DNA of 64,000 nucleotides from Gibbula magus. Its lineage: Eukaryota > Mollusca > Gastropoda > Trochida > Trochidae. The notes under the pieces were generated by a model that saw only the letters and a program-made list of their open reading frames with translations, was not told the origin of the DNA and ran no database searches. Both the position numbers and the translations under genes were made by a program. This document shows positions 1 to 12,704 of this stretch, piece by piece. The first letter of the stretch is position 1; every line of letters starts with the position of its first letter. The DNA is taken from assembly GCA_936450465.1 (NCBI GenBank), contig OW388296.1, positions 43,876,448-43,940,447 on the forward strand, in the 5' to 3' direction.

Positions 1-879
1 CTTACAGATAAAACAATAGTATTCGTTAGTCATAAGAAAAAGTTTGATAGAATCAGGATTTTAAAAAATAACACCTTCTATACATATATATGCCAAATTA
101 CTTGAATTACTGACTGCTGCCGAAAATCATCAGTCATGATTCATGATTGTCGACTCACTAAAGAGACGTTATAAAGGTAAAATAAGTGATTTCTGATCGA
201 AAACCAGACAATGCACCGTGATTGACGGGCGTCAAATAGTCATACGTAATTATGGAAATGTATTAACAACAGGCAAACAGACAAATTTGGGTTGATAATG
301 TTAATAGGTCATAAACCTACTGTGCATGTAAATGGGACGTGAAGTTTCGGTTTCTGCACTTGTATAATGAAATTTCTGGATTCTCATTGAAAACTAGTAA
401 CTATGATATATTTGACGATTGGCAATGAATATGCAAGTTGAGTGAAATTATTTGAACTGAAGTCAGCACATGTGATATTCTGGCACGTATTAAAGCCAAA
501 TAAAAGTTTAGAAAACACAATGGATGCATCATGTCTGGCTCGTGATAATTAACTTTGATTAACGAATGATGATGTGCATTATTTAAGACAGGAGGAGGAT
601 ATTTTATGTTATTACATCATTGCTGGAAATAATAAATACATAAGATTTGAACCGCATTGGGTGGTTAGGAAACAATTATGAAGTGACATAGTGGACATTC
701 AAATTTCGCCACCTGTACATAGCTTTGGATTACAGATATCACTCGATCTCACACAAGAAATCACTACTGCATCCTCGGTTACCCAGGGTTTTATATATTG
801 TTCCGTTACTCTCTACTTTATCACCCCCTGGGACACTTTATCAGGGAAATCTTTATTCACATTAAACGCCCGTGGTCAG

Positions 880-978
880 CTAGACGAAATCAGTAACAGA
901 TGAACATGCTCGATAGAATTCACTGATATTTTCAATTCCAAATCTTTCGCACACTATCTTGAAGCATGAGTCGGCCAT
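880..978 (-). CDS. Short ORF, possible first-exon remnant (32 codons)
   Basis: A minus-strand frame starts at an ATG in good initiation context (AACATGGCC), encodes MADSCFKIVCERFG followed by 18 more residues, and ends at TAG. The copy at 35947-36045 has the same start, length and stop, with about five amino-acid changes, so selection is not shown. About 20 bases upstream on the same strand is a CCAAT box from the promoter-like block at 1000-1045. It could be a first exon, or its remnant, of a gene reading leftwards out of the window. No family is recognised, and a chance frame is quite possible. Confidence 0.25.
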   Translation of the reverse strand: MADSCFKIVCERFGIENISEFYRACSSVTDFV

Positions 979-999
979 GTTAAATGAATTTTCATTGGC

Positions 1000-1045
1000 T
1001 CGCAGGTCCAAGCTGCGTAGCAGTTTGATTGCTCACTCTCTTCAA
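1000..1045 (-). promoter_or_regulatory. Promoter-like CCAAT block, L1 version
   Basis: A ~40 bp sequence (GCTCGCAGGTCCAAGCTGCG plus TAGCAGTTTGATTG) shared with 33472-33531 and 36085-36130. The outer inverted CCAAT (ATTGG) is intact here; the second has decayed to ATTGC. It precedes the short minus-strand ORF at 880-978. The regulatory role is inferred from the better-preserved copy in R2. Confidence 0.3.
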
Positions 1046-3095
1046 CCTGTTTGTACTTCTTAACCAAATTCCCAAACCTGGCAATGTGACATCTTTCTTT
1101 ACAGACTCTGTAGCTAATGTGGACTATAAACAGAAGATTAAACTGTTCACATTTGCTTCAGGAATGTTTTCTCATATAATACATTAAACATAATAAACTA
1201 AAGAGTCAATTCATGTGATTAGGTCATTATTTTAACAAGAAAAAATATGAATTATCTCAATAAGATTTCTATGTGAAATCTTTTATTTTAGTTTTGATGG
1301 AAGAATGTATACTAGTATTTTGAATGTTATGCATCAATGCTAAATCAATATTACAATGAATATAATAGAATACAAATAGCTTACATGTATGTTTTCCCCT
1401 AGATTTTCTTATCTATGTACTTTCTGTTTTCATTACGTTTAAGTTCCACCACGTTTTGTAAAATATCACTGATATTTACACATTTGAAAGCCATAATCTA
1501 AATTTCACCACATTATATATTGTTTTTCATATTTGGAAGCCATAAGTGCTTATCTAAATTCACCTCAATTTATTTTGTTTCCACTTCACATCGTTTTTTA
1601 AAAAAATCTGTAGCAGTAAGATTTGTCTTAACACAAAGCACCTAAGCATCATAAAAAGAAAAATTATCAGGTGCAATTCTTGGCCAATATTAGTTTTTTT
1701 ACAATGTGCATATAAATGTGTCAAAATAAATAAGTTGTGTATCCTGGAGTCAATGGGAGTGCACCTCATTTCAAATACTCCTGAAATAGAAACTAGTGGT
1801 CGTAAAGTGTTATGAAACGTGTTCGATTGAAATGAGTTGCTGGCAAAATGTAATTAGATAACTTTCATGGAGCAAAAATATATCCAACGGGTGTACAGTG
1901 ATAGGTGATAAAGTCAAAATAATCTTAAGGTTTGGAATGTTATTCTATGTTACAACTCATCCATGATTATTTTATTGATTTCATGAGTTAAGTTGCAAAA
2001 CTTGTTAAAAGTTTTAACATAACAGAAATAATAAAACAATCTTCTTTTGCCAGTGTTTGGATATTTAAGACGTCTTTGAACTGACATTCGCAGTTCACAT
2101 AGAATGTTATATCTCTGTAATCTGGATTATCCTTAAAATAGAAATACCAATAATGGCCATGTTTATGGCATTGTATGATATCCGTTGTAAGGAAACCAAT
2201 AGCTCTTGCGTACTCATTCTTTGGCCACTGAGATTATGCATTTCGAATATTTTACTCTGTGGCCTTTTATACGAGTAACAGGAGTCACGATTTAAAACAT
2301 ATATTTGCATCCTCTTTTTCTAGTGTGAAAAGTCATAGAAAGCAGACATTTTGTCTAAAGACATCTTAGCAAACAAGATTTAGAAATTGTAGTTTTGGTG
2401 ACTCGGCAGTCCCTAATAGACGGAAAACCTTTGTATATCCTTCTCCTGAACGAAAAGCCCTAGAAAACTGAAATGTTTTGTATAGACTCCTGAGTCCATT
2501 TTTTTCGCAAAAAGCAGACTTGCTTACTTTATGTTTGACTCCTTTGTGACTATGTGTTTACATCTGAGAAACTAAGACAATATAAAGCTGAAATTACTGT
2601 TGGTTTGGCAGATTATGATTTTATATTGCAGATTTTATTTAGTGTAATTAACAAAGAGCTTCTTAAAGTCTTAGCAAGGTAAACGTTTATGTTTATAAAA
2701 ACCAGCCATGGGTCATAAATTATAGATTTTGTTCAAACTCTGACTAATACATAACAACTTCGACCTGATATTATGCATTAATTATAGCCTCGTGAGCTAC
2801 AGAGTCAATGGCTCTATTCTGTGCTTAGTGTGGCATTCTTACAACTAAATTGCTTTCGTTTGCAAAAGGTTAATTAGCTATTATTTGTCTGGATATTTAG
2901 AAGAAAAGTTGGAAATGTTAATATCTCATTATCGAACAATTTAAGGTGATTTGTTCGAATACCGCATTGGAAGGCCCGAACATTTTCAAAGAATTTCAAT
3001 TATTGCACAGAAAATATGATCCCAAATATGTTTTTATTCAGCAACATTGAGCAGTGATACATTTCAATGCCTATAAAAACTGAGTGGTTTGTGGA

Positions 3096-3988
3096 ATGAA
3101 TCAGTTCACACTATGGCTTCATCATGGACAGCCTAAGGACAAGTACACTATTCATTCAGGAAAGGTAACTTTACTTTTTTACTCCTTACTTTTTAAACTC
3201 TGTAATTTTAAAATTCAAACTAATTTTCATTAAATTTATTTATTTAATAACAGTTATTGCTTTTTTTTTATGTATTTCAATTATTTACCAACATGTTAAG
3301 TTGTTTGTTGAGCTGTATTTATATATATGCGAGTTTTGCATATGTTATCGTGCATCCCGTCTATATTGCATATAAATTATTTCAGGTTACTGCAGCAAAG
3401 GAACTTGAACTGTCTGTAGGAAAGAATGTAACGTCGTACTGGACATCGCTCGGACGCTGTGTGATGATACAGGAGTTTCAGTGAGACGACAATGCAGCCT
3501 CCATCCTCTAACACTCCAAGAAATAATATATCACTAAGTAATATTATATCACTTTTTTATTTCTCATGTTTATGTCGTTCTATATAACTTTTGAATATTA
3601 TTTTTATACCATGGTTGAAAATATATAAAACATTGGTAACATGGTTTGATGCTCGTCATTGTTTCACTTACTTGTGATAAAAATGAAATACACTTGAAAA
3701 ATCCCAATTGACCCCACATTACTTGCTTTATTTACATTATTTTATTCTTCTTTTAGGAATATCAAGCTCCTTAATATAGAAGACCCCCATCAACGGAAGC
3801 GACTATTTCCTTTCGGAATGGGAACACAGCAGGTCATTTGTCAATGTAATAAGTGTTTAGTTGTGTATTTGTTGTTTTTATGGAGGTCTATGAACCAGTT
3901 TATGAGCATGATACCCGATCGCAACCAGACAACCGTACATCTATCGGGATATAAATGTACTCCACGTGACCACAATACACTCATATGA
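3096..3988 (+). CDS. Candidate three-exon gene, weakly death-fold-like
   Basis: Seen: exon 1 3096-3164 (ATG, ends GGA AAG), intron 3165-3385 (GTAACT...TTATTTCAG), exon 2 3386-3480, intron 3481-3756 (GTGAGA...TTCTTCTTTTAG), exon 3 3757-3988 (TGA at 3986-3988). Both introns have GT-AG ends and the frame stays open across both junctions, giving 131 codons. Exon 1 reads MNQFTLWLHHGQPKDKYTIH.., exon 2 VTAAKELELSVGKNV..YWTSLGR, and exon 3 starts NIKLLNIEDPHQRKR. Inference: the W-x2-LGR...I pattern with a following charged helix weakly resembles a death domain, around residues 24-80. An in-frame stop lies four codons before the ATG and the initiation context is weak, so exon 1 may really be internal. 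The island is absent from the other L copies, so this may be a captured gene fragment. Exon 3 staying open for 76 codons by chance is uncommon but possible. Confidence 0.3.
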
Positions 3989-4011
3989 TTTGACGAAAGC
4001 ATTTGACTGTG

Positions 4012-4200
4012 CTCTAATTGATGTTTGTGACATTATAATACAAACAATGACTCAAATTTTCAACAAGTACATGAACGTTATAGCGTAGATGTGGAACTTC
4101 TGCAGGCAGTAAATAAACCATAATTGATTTTTAGTGTGTTATTTGACTAAAGCCTCGTTGGATTGAACATGAAACCATTTTGTAACTCTCCTAAATGATG
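4012..4200. repeat. ~176 bp repeat unit (one full copy plus a partial)
   Basis: Contains GTACATGAACGTTATAGCGT and CTGCAGGCAGTAAATAAACC. The second long copy has two tandem units 176 bp apart at 38171-38480, so unit number has changed between copies. Confidence 0.6.
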
Positions 4201-5177
4201 TTCGAGTTTCATAATACACACAATGAATCATATTGTCGATTAACAGAAACTAGGCACATGTACGATTTATGATGAGCATCGTAGGAGTGTCTAACATTAG
4301 TAACATTGACAATTACATACATGTATATTACATCAATACCATGCCAGAATATTAGAAGAACCACCGTAAAGTTGTCCTGTAAAATTATAAGAATTTGAAC
4401 AATTGCAGGAAGTGTCCAAAATATAGCACTCTTACATTTGTTGACTATTAAACAGTCATTTATTATTCAGCAGTTGCAAAAACAAATAAGTATATATTTG
4501 TTTATGTAATTGTAGTTATTTTTCATATTATATGGTTTCATCATATGGAAGATAAATGAATACACGTTCCTCAAGTTCATTATCGTTAATCTCGTATATA
4601 TACGTAAATAATAGATGTTTACTTACGAGCGTTAATCACGTTCTATTCTGTTTGTTATTTCTTAACACTTAAACTTTGGGACACATTTCCCAAGTCATAT
4701 AATGAACACAAACTATAATCAACTTGAGAATCAGAATCATGTTAGACATGTCTTCACTATCATCAACCCATGGCATGGTTAACAGCATTGCCATTTCGTG
4801 TATTAGACTTATGTCTGATTGTTACAGAATGTGAAAGGTACAAATTTGGATAACAGATGAAAGACTGTTTTTAGTTAATTGAAGTCTCCTTTTATTCCAA
4901 AGGCTTCAAAAAGCTTACAAAAACCATTACCATCACAGTTTGTTTCTCTTCATTGGTTTAAAACTCCGAAAAGCTGTTATGAGCTTCCCTCTCTAACGCT
5001 AACTGGTGTTTATCAATAATAATCCTGCTTTTCTGTGTTCATTCGTTGCTACTTATCTTCTCAAAAACATGAATATAAATCTAACACTGTGATACTACAT
5101 TCAAACAATTTCTGACAATTTCATTAGTTTCTATCTATTCCATGAACTAAGTCTAACATATCCCTCTATGGTTTCAG

Positions 5178-5375
5178 CTGATGACTTGAACATATGTTGC
5201 CACAATCCCATATCAAGATAGCATCAAGGTTAATGTAGTTTGACATAATTACTCGCCTGTCGTGATGATCAATTGACTCTGATGGTGCTCGACACATCGT
5301 TGACTTGATAATATACTCCCCAGCTAGTCTTGCCTCCCAAGTAAGATGACACTGTATTGATTGGGTACTGATCAT
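5178..5375 (-). pseudogene. Exon-like module SESIDxHDRR, copy 1
   Basis: The minus-strand frame contains PSESIDHHDRRVIMSNYINL followed by DAILIWDCGNICSSHQL. Related frames occur at 12148-12345, 39470-39665 and 46581-46776. More divergent ones lie at 18990-19115 (PSESIDYHDRGVMMVN), 19235-19345 (PSESVDIHDRRI), 52758-52870 (SESIDYHNRRVMMLNYINL) and 53550-53680 (broken by stops). The reading frame survives in most copies while flanks diverge, as in decayed exons of a gene family, but a dispersed DNA repeat would look similar. No protein family is recognised. Confidence 0.35.
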
Positions 5376-5460
5376 TTTGGAGGTTAAATGGAAAGCAGAG
5401 TCTGAGGTTTCTTGACTTAATCATAAATATATCTTCCACTTATCTTTTCGGCTTTCATAT

Positions 5461-6480
5461 TAATGTCATGATATTGTATGACCATGCAACCTACACTATG
5501 TGTTCTGGTTTCGTTCTGCAGGTATCTTATCTTATGTATGTTTATCCTCATCTTCTGATTGATGTGACGTCATAATGGATAAACTACGACGTCACAATAT
5601 TAGTGTCACGGTCGAAATGGAGTGTGCCTCAGTTCGAATGAATTCATGTATTTAAGATCAGCGAGAAATAAATAAAATACTACACTTGGTCCCTTTTAGT
5701 AACATATTAATGACATTTGTGAACCGTACCGCTATCTAAATGGGTTTCACCAAACCACTCTCTAGTTTGATAAATATGTGACGTTTAGTATTCTCTCTAT
5801 CTATAATCACTAAATCTTCTGTGTTCAAAACTAAAAGAAATTGTTGCAGTAATATTCATGCCACGGTACACGACAGCTAAAATCAAAATTACATTATTTC
5901 TTATTGACCTCCTATAATAGACTTTATAAGCAATATGTTGTAGCAAATATGTGACACTGATCCCTGATTTGCCCCTGAAGTGACATATGCATAGTGCACG
6001 CATTGAACATACGAATTGAGTTACCTTTGAAAATACATTTATACACTCTATCTCTCCAGGGAAACTCATCGAGATATTATGAATGTAAAACATTATCACC
6101 AATAGATTTTAATTCCATGTTCAAGAGAGAGGTTTTTTAAAAACCCGCAAGCGCTGCAGTGTCGTCTTCATGGCATCTTGCAATATTGACCATAGACTTA
6201 CATTCATGAATTTGAAAACATGGCACATGAAATTCGTGACCCCAAGATACATAACTTTATGGCAATCGTGTTCACGTGCTTGTGTAAGGTTCATCTCAAA
6301 ACAGGAGATTAGAAAGTAAGTTACAACTTACGTGGAAAATATGATACGAAAGTCCTGCATTGAGACAAAGTGAATCTGACTTTATAATATACACGTTTAA
6401 GATAAACCATCCATAGTACATCTTATTGTCATACCTTCTCAATATACATAAATTTCAGAGTTTCATGTACACAAATTATT
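5461..6480. other. Spacer between L1 and R1
   Basis: About 1 kb found only between L1 and R1 (and at 39761-40860 in the second copy), where the L2 unit instead has the 20 kb M block. It contains a facing pair of CRE-like sites (TGACGTCA at 5565-5572, GACGTCAC at 5588-5595). A 101-codon minus-strand frame at 5797-6102 is interrupted in the second copy, so it is not treated as a gene. Confidence 0.7.
5565..5595. promoter_or_regulatory. Paired CRE-like palindromes
   Basis: TGACGTCA at 5565 and GACGTCAC at 5588 form an inverted pair (TGTGACGTC...GACGTCACA). The second copy keeps TGACGTCA at 39866 and GACGTCA at 39889. CREB/ATF binding is the known role of this octamer; use here is unproven. Confidence 0.35.
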
Positions 6481-9050
6481 TAAAGGATTGGAAAAAGTGA
6501 ATTCTGATTTTCCTTTATGTATATGTAGGCGTTGGATAAAACTTATCTTGCAAAATAAATCTTGATTTAAACCTTTTAGTCTAGTCCTTTAGTGTATTTC
6601 TTTGAGACGGAAACCACAAAGTGCCCATATATTAAACAGATTACCATTCAATGTGTTATTTCTGTGTGATCCTTACAAACAGAAAGCCATACCTTCAGTG
6701 AAGATGATACCACAGTCAAAGCTTATGCGATTAACCTTCAACGTATGATGTTTTTCCATTGTTTTCTATTTGTCAAATGAAAAGCTTTACATTGTGCAAC
6801 AGATAAACTTAAGGGATTAACCTTCAATGAAACCTCAATGTTTCGAAAATAAAGCCAATGTTAGTGTTCTTGTTTGTCTATTTTGTTAATCTATTGATTA
6901 GCAGTTTCTTTGATAGAAGCACCACAGAAAATGTTTACGAGATTGTTTGTCATTACTCCCTTTCTTCGTTGTTTAATATTGGAAAGACAATGACATTTTA
7001 TTGATGATCACCTTCTTTATGTAACAATAGCGATGTCTTGGTATATATCCTTAAACAGATATCAAGCATATCTTCTCTCTATTACAAAAACTGCTAGAAA
7101 GCCTCTCAAAAAGTTATTTAATATTACACTAATAATAATAATATCACAATTGCAATAATATCATAATGTATGTTTATGGGATTTAGTCTCAAATGGCTTT
7201 ACCGATCTTATGTCTTGAATGTAAAATGGCTCGACCAACCTTCCATCATTAGCTGATTTAAGAAATGGCTGCATTTTGCAACTTCCCTGTACAAGTGTAG
7301 CAGCGTCTACTGTGACATTTAGGTAACATGGCTTCTTCTCCAGCTCAGTAAAATGCAACAAGGCTACTTAGTCAGTGCTGGAAACTGGCGTGATTGATTA
7401 TTTGCGAGAGAAGTTATGCCTAGACATACTTTCATATAAGACAATTGATGGTTGCCTAAAAAAACTCCTTAAAATTAAGTATTGTAATCCACATTTACTT
7501 TATCAACCACATGTTTCTTGTTTAATGTGACTTACATTATTTTATTTGACAAAGGTTTGGAGACTGCGGTCACGCCACTCTCCTTCCATGACCTTATTTA
7601 CTCTTTTACATAATGCACCGCTTGTATGCAACAGACAAGCTTAAGAAGATTACCTTCCATGTTACAAGATAGAAACAATAAATTGAATCTAAAATGTTAT
7701 ATGTCTCTGGTGCTTCTTGTTGATTTCTTATTACAAGATGAAACTATGTCTTCACCCTGAGCAGCACTTATATATTGGAATAAAATACACTCAATTGGAT
7801 CAATAACAAAAAGTTTAAATAGTTTCCCTCAAGTTACACAATAAATATTAATAAAATGTTAATGTCATTAATTAAATTGTTTATTGTCCGGGAAGTAGTT
7901 ATTCAATAGTTGTTAACACTTGAGTGGTACATTTGAAATTGAATGTAGATAGTGGTCTATGTTGAAACTAATATGCAATTTTTAAAAGGATATCATTTAC
8001 ATTTGATATACAATTTTCAAATTTCTTTCAACGAACTTAGAAACGTCTTCACTTGTTATGGACCTTTCGGGCATGTCCTTCAGTAGTTGCATTTGGAAGG
8101 CAACTGTACTTTTTAGCTGTCGACTGTGAAAATCTAATTTGGAAAGAAGAAAAAAGAGCAATTATCCTTTATTGCGGACAACTCTATTTAGGATTACTTG
8201 ATAAGGGTCTTCTCGGCAAGTTAGTGTGGAGTTAGGACATGTAATTAGAATCGTATAGTGGAGATGTTAATTTGTGTGCGTGAATCGATACTTCAAGTGA
8301 CTATATGTAGACAAGACATTTCATTCAATGTATTTCACTCACACACACATAAATGTCTCTCAAACCATTTATTTTCATACCTGCATAATAATGACAGTGA
8401 TAGATTTATAATTTAATTGCTTTATGTTTTAGGTTAATATGGCCAGTAACTGTGTGATCACAATGTTGCTGCGGTCTTTTCTCGTTAGGCCATACAATAT
8501 ACATATATATATATATATATAAAAGTATATAAAATAAATGTAACGATGGAGGATAATTCTCTATATTGTAATTGCTATTTCAAGTTATTTATTGTGATTG
8601 AGTTTGATTTTGAGAATTAAATGAATTAAATATATATTAAAGACAAAATTAACTTTCAATACATAGAATTGTTTTTTATTTGATTGTGTTCATAGAAGTG
8701 TCCTGAATCGTATAACGTGTTCAAATAGCAAGTTGCAATAGTATTTGTTGAGAAATTGGCACCCATTAATGCAGTGTTACAATAATTCGGCCAGTGAAAA
8801 CGTTTCCATTCATTTTTCAACATTTGATTTGTAATGAAACATTTCAGTATTGATTTAAAATAATGTCTATCGTAAAATCACACTGAATTAACAATCAAAA
8901 TGTCAGAATTTCAAATGTTCCTATCAAGACACTGCTTGGACATGGACACACACACACAAGAATGGAAATAAAAACAATAGATGACAATTAAGGGTTCGAA
9001 GAAACATAGGCATCCTACCTTCTTAATGGCTTGTCAATTTAAATCAATTT
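6481..9050. repeat. R block, copy R1
   Basis: One of three R blocks (others 32961-35085, 40861-43440), plus the tail of another at 1-120. Landmarks: GTAGGCGTTGGATAAAACT (6526), CAGTCAAAGCTTATGCGATT (6713), TTTAGCTGTCGACTGTGAAA (8112), GACAATTAAGGGTTCG (8981). It contains an (AT)n run at 8503-8521 and a short CA run near 8340. Only the frame at 7161-7361 stands out. Confidence 0.8.
7161..7361 (-). other. ORF kept in both long copies, unrecognised
   Basis: A 66-codon minus-strand frame starting MLHFTELEKKPCYLNVTVDA, more GC-rich than its surroundings. The copy at 41539-41739 is open over the same length. Aligned by eye, the copies differ by eight substitutions, five changing the amino acid and three silent, which is what neutral drift gives. 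R2 lacks this part of the block. It could be an exon remnant; no function is assigned. Confidence 0.2.
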
Positions 9051-9253
9051 GCTTAACGATTGATGACGAACATTATTTAAGACAACAAAATTGTGATATT
9101 TTTTTTTTGTCATCATCGACACGAATACTAAATAAGCTGTTGAATCATTAATAAATTTGAACAGATTTCAATGAAAATTTAGAATCATAATAAAATGAAA
9201 ATATGAAGAGTGAGTCAATGCATCTTACTTGTTGATCATTTTGGCAAAAAATA

Positions 9254-9573
9254 TCGGGATAGCGCAGTGGTTAGCGCGTTCGGCTTCGGATCAAGGGGTC
9301 TGGGGTTCGAATCCCACCAGGGGCATGTCAACTTTGTCTGTAGTACAGAACTGTTCTACACGCAGTAAGGTTTCGGTGCAATGCTACACTGAATTTCAGC
9401 AAAGTACCCATGGTTTGCTAGTTCCAGCCAATGCTCGCAGGTTTCACCGAAATGCATAGCCACATGGCGTTGCGGCTTTCTCCCTGCCATAATACTAGCA
9501 GCCGCGATATAAGTGAAATACTCTTGAAAGTGACGTTAAACCCCAACTCACCTCACCTCATCTCACCTCATCT
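9254..9573 (+). mobile_element. tRNA-derived SINE, copy 1
   Basis: The tRNA-related head has pol III box A (TAGCGCAGTGG, 9260-9270) and a perfect box B (GGTTCGAATCC, 9304-9314). A tRNA-unrelated body follows, then a 3' end GTTAAACCCCAACTCACC with (TCACC)n repeats. About 320 bp. Its counterpart in the other long copy (43672-43968) lies at the same site, so insertion predates that duplication; L1 lacks it, so it postdates the L1/L2 split or was lost there. Confidence 0.88.
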
Positions 9574-11971
9574 AAATTGTTTTTTAAAGTATCTACATGA
9601 CATCGTCGTGTTTATTTGGATGAAAGAGTGAAAACAACTATTTGGAATGTTATGCATCAATACTAATTCAAAATAACAATAAAAATAATAGCTTACATGT
9701 ATGTTTTCCCTAGATTGTCTTAAAGTTCAAGTTCCAGCACGTTTTGTAAAAGATCACTGATATTTTCACATTTGAAAGCCATAATCTAAATTTCACCTCC
9801 ATATATTTTGTTTTAGCTTTACATTTTAAAAAATAAGTAGCAGTAGAGCGGTCTTAATATCATAGAAGAATAATATCAGGTGCAATTCTTGGCCAATGTA
9901 TTGACACAATGTGCAGATAAATGTGTCAAAATAAATAAGTTGTGTATCCTGGAATCATTGGGAGTGCACCTCATGTCTGAAATAGAAACTAGTGGTCGTA
10001 AAGTGTTATGAGACGTGTTCGATTGAAATGAGTTGCTGGCAAAATGTAATTGGATAACTTTCATGGAGCAAAAATATATCAAATGTGTGTGCAGTGACAG
10101 GTAATAAAGACAAAATAATCTTAAGGTTTGGAATGTATATGTATGCAACAATTCATCCATGATTGTTTTATTGATCTCAAGAGTAAAGTTACAAAACTTG
10201 TTAAAAGTGTTAACATAACAGAAATGATAAAACAACTTGTGTTGAATGTAATCTTCTTTTGCCAGTGTTTGGATATTCAAGAAATTATATCTTTGAACTG
10301 ACATTCCAAGTTCACATAGAATGGTATATCTCTGTAATCTGGATTATCCTTAAAGAAAAAATAGCAATAATTGCCATGTTTATGACATTGTATGGTATCC
10401 ATTGTAAGGGGACCACTGGCTCTTGCGTACACATTCTTTGGTCACTGAGATTATGCATTTCAAATGTTTTACTCTGTGGCCTCTTATAAGAGTCACAGGG
10501 GTCACGTTTTAAAACATATATTTGCATCCTCTTTTCTAGTGTGAAAAGTCATAGAAAGGACTCCTTAGCAAACAAGATTTAGAAATTGTAGATTTGGTGA
10601 CTCAGCTGTCCCTAATACAGGCTTAACCTTTTTATATCCTTTTCCTGAACGAAAAGCCCTAGAAAGCAGATATGTTTTGTACAGACTCCTGGGTCCATTA
10701 TGTTTCAAAAAGTAGACTTGCTTTCTTTATGTGTGACTCCTCTATGCCCCTATTGAAGGTGCTATGTCCTATGATCCATATGTGTTTTCCTCTTTGAATC
10801 TTAGGCAATAGAACAATGAAATTACTTTTTGCTTGGCAGATTGCGATTATATATTGTAGATTTTTTATTACTTTGTGGTCACCACAAGGACCTCCTTAGA
10901 GCCATAGAAAGCTAAAACTATATCTTTATACAAACCAGCCATGGGTCATAAAACATAGATTTGTTAAACCCCTGACTAATAATCAAAATGTTTGACCTGG
11001 TATTATGCATTAGTTATAGCCTGTTGAGCTACTGAACCAATGGCTCTATTATGTGCTTAGTGTGGTGTAAATAAAATATATTGTTTTCCTTTACCAAAAT
11101 TAATGGGCAGTTATTTGTCTGGATAATTCAAAGATGTACAGTTGGAAATGATAATATCTCAGTTTCGAAAAAAATAAGGTGCTGTGTTCTAAATCGGTGA
11201 TAGGTTAGGGTTCGAATCCCGCATAGGAACTGTCGCAAAAAGTTCAAAGAATTTGAATTATTGCACAGAAAATGTTATCCAAAATATGACAGTTATCCAT
11301 TTAGACACTATCTAAATGACATGTATTTCTAAATGATTTAGTAAATAAATAATCAATAAATTAGTAATTGCAATTGTTTTCAAAGTTTGTTATTTCCTTT
11401 CCTGTGATTATTGTTAAACAAGTTCTCATGAATATCAATCTGTAATTATCCCACTTTTTGATAATGGTTCCATCATATTGAAGACAAACGGCTACACGTT
11501 CCTCACATATGAAAGTTCTGTCTTTATTTATAATCAAGTTTATGAAACTTATAGTGTAGATGTTTACTTACTAACGTCAATCCCTTTCTATTCTAAATGC
11601 TTTAACTTTGGGACAATTTTTCCACACAATGAACACAACAAGTTTGCAACTTGAGAATTCAATCATAAAATACCTGTCCTTACTATTACTCACAACACTT
11701 TTAAAGGAGACATGAAACGAATGGTTTTATTTATTCATGTCACAGTTAACATCATGTTCGTATCTTGTTATAAACTTATGTCTGATTGTTACAGAGTTTG
11801 AATGATGAAAAATGGATAACAGTAGAAACTATGTTTTAGTTAATTGAAGTTTTATTCTAAACTATTGTTCCAATAGCTTTACAAAAACGTAATCACCATA
11901 ACAGTTTGTTTCTCTTCAATATTTAAGAACTCTGTTCGGATGTTCTGAGCTACTCTTCCAAACACTTACTG

Positions 11972-12026
11972 ATGTTTATCGATTCTAATCCTGCTTGCGC
12001 ATGTTTATCGATTCTAATCCTGCTTG
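11972..12026. repeat. 29 bp tandem duplication
   Basis: ATGTTTATCGATTCTAATCC plus CTGCTTGCGC occurs twice with a 29 bp period (11972, 12001). The same doubling is at 46400-46454, while L1 has a single unit near 5008, so it arose in the L2 lineage before the long duplication. Confidence 0.8.
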
Positions 12027-12147
12027 TCTTCTTAACAGCACGAAATTATATCTTATACTGTGAAAATACACCACAGCCATTTCTAACACTTTCATTAGTT
12101 TCTATCTATTCCATGAACTAAGTCCATCATATCCCTCTAACGAATTC

Positions 12148-12345
12148 CGCTGATGACTTGAACATATGTTGCCACAATCCCATATCAAGATAGCATCAAG
12201 GTTAATGTAGTTTGACATAATTACTCGCCTGTCGTGATGATCAATTGACTCTGATGATACTCGACAGCTCGTTGACTTGATAATATACTCCCAAGCTAGT
12301 CTTGCCTCCCGAGTTAGATGACACTGTATTGATTGGGTCCTGACT
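12148..12345 (-). pseudogene. Exon-like module SESIDxHDRR, copy 2
   Basis: Same frame as 5178-5375 with SSESIDHHDRRVIMSNYINL intact. The residues upstream differ (REARLAWEYIIKSTSCRV), and the frame reads through TCATCAGC into the flanking L sequence. Confidence 0.33.
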
Positions 12346-12704
12346 ATTCTGGTGTTCTGCAGTGGAATGTAGAGAGTCTGTGAGCACTATAGCTTTCCTG
12401 AATAAGTATGTCTTCGAACTATCTTACTGTTTGATTAAATGAACTAAAATAATGCGATGTCAATTTTTAAAAAAGCGTTTGATACTCAAATTTACTAAGA
12501 AAGATTTATGATATATGACACTTACAAATGGTCGCAAATTAAAGTCAAAAAGTTCTTTTGTGAAGCTATTTTTTTCTAAAACTTCACAGAGACTTGCTTT
12601 TACAAGTACAATATAAATAAAGACACGAGACATTGCTACATCATCTGAAAAAGGGAAATTGGTTAGAAGTGTAATCCTCAGACAAAAGGTTGTAGTTTGG
12701 CTTT

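Larger units (their letters stand above)
121..5460. repeat. L block, copy L1
   Basis: Leftmost of four L blocks (others 9051-12420, 35086-39760, 43441-46830). Shared landmarks include TTATGCATCAATGCTAA near 1328, GGAGTCAATGGGAGTGCACC near 1745, GCCAGTGTTTGGATATT near 2050 and the minus-strand exon-like module at 5178-5375. L1 uniquely contains an island at about 3034-4012 that holds the candidate three-exon frame. No other coding region is evident; the short open frames are not conserved in reading frame between copies. Confidence 0.8.
9051..12420. repeat. L block, copy L2
   Basis: Recurs one higher-order unit later at 43441-46830 and resembles L1 more distantly. It starts at the equivalent of L1 position ~555, carries a SINE at 9254-9573 that L1 lacks, and lacks the 1 kb island of L1. 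A B-box-like GGTTCGAATCCCGC near 11208-11222 (also near 45620) may be a tRNA or SINE scrap. No coding region is supported. Confidence 0.78.

Noticed and set aside
3072..3078. TATAAAA as promoter of the three-exon frame
   Set aside because: It lies only ~18 bases before the proposed ATG, too close to place transcription start upstream of it.
5797..6102. 101-codon minus-strand frame
   Set aside because: Small indels interrupt it in the equivalent region 40132-40438, and it has no recognisable motif.
9254..9330. Possible functional tRNA gene
   Set aside because: Boxes A and B are present, but the sequence continues into a SINE body with a repetitive tail and recurs as a dispersed element.
9876..10304. 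142-codon minus-strand frame in L2
   Set aside because: The three related L blocks break this frame at different places; the peptide is rich in Phe, Leu, Tyr and His, as expected of random AT-rich sequence.
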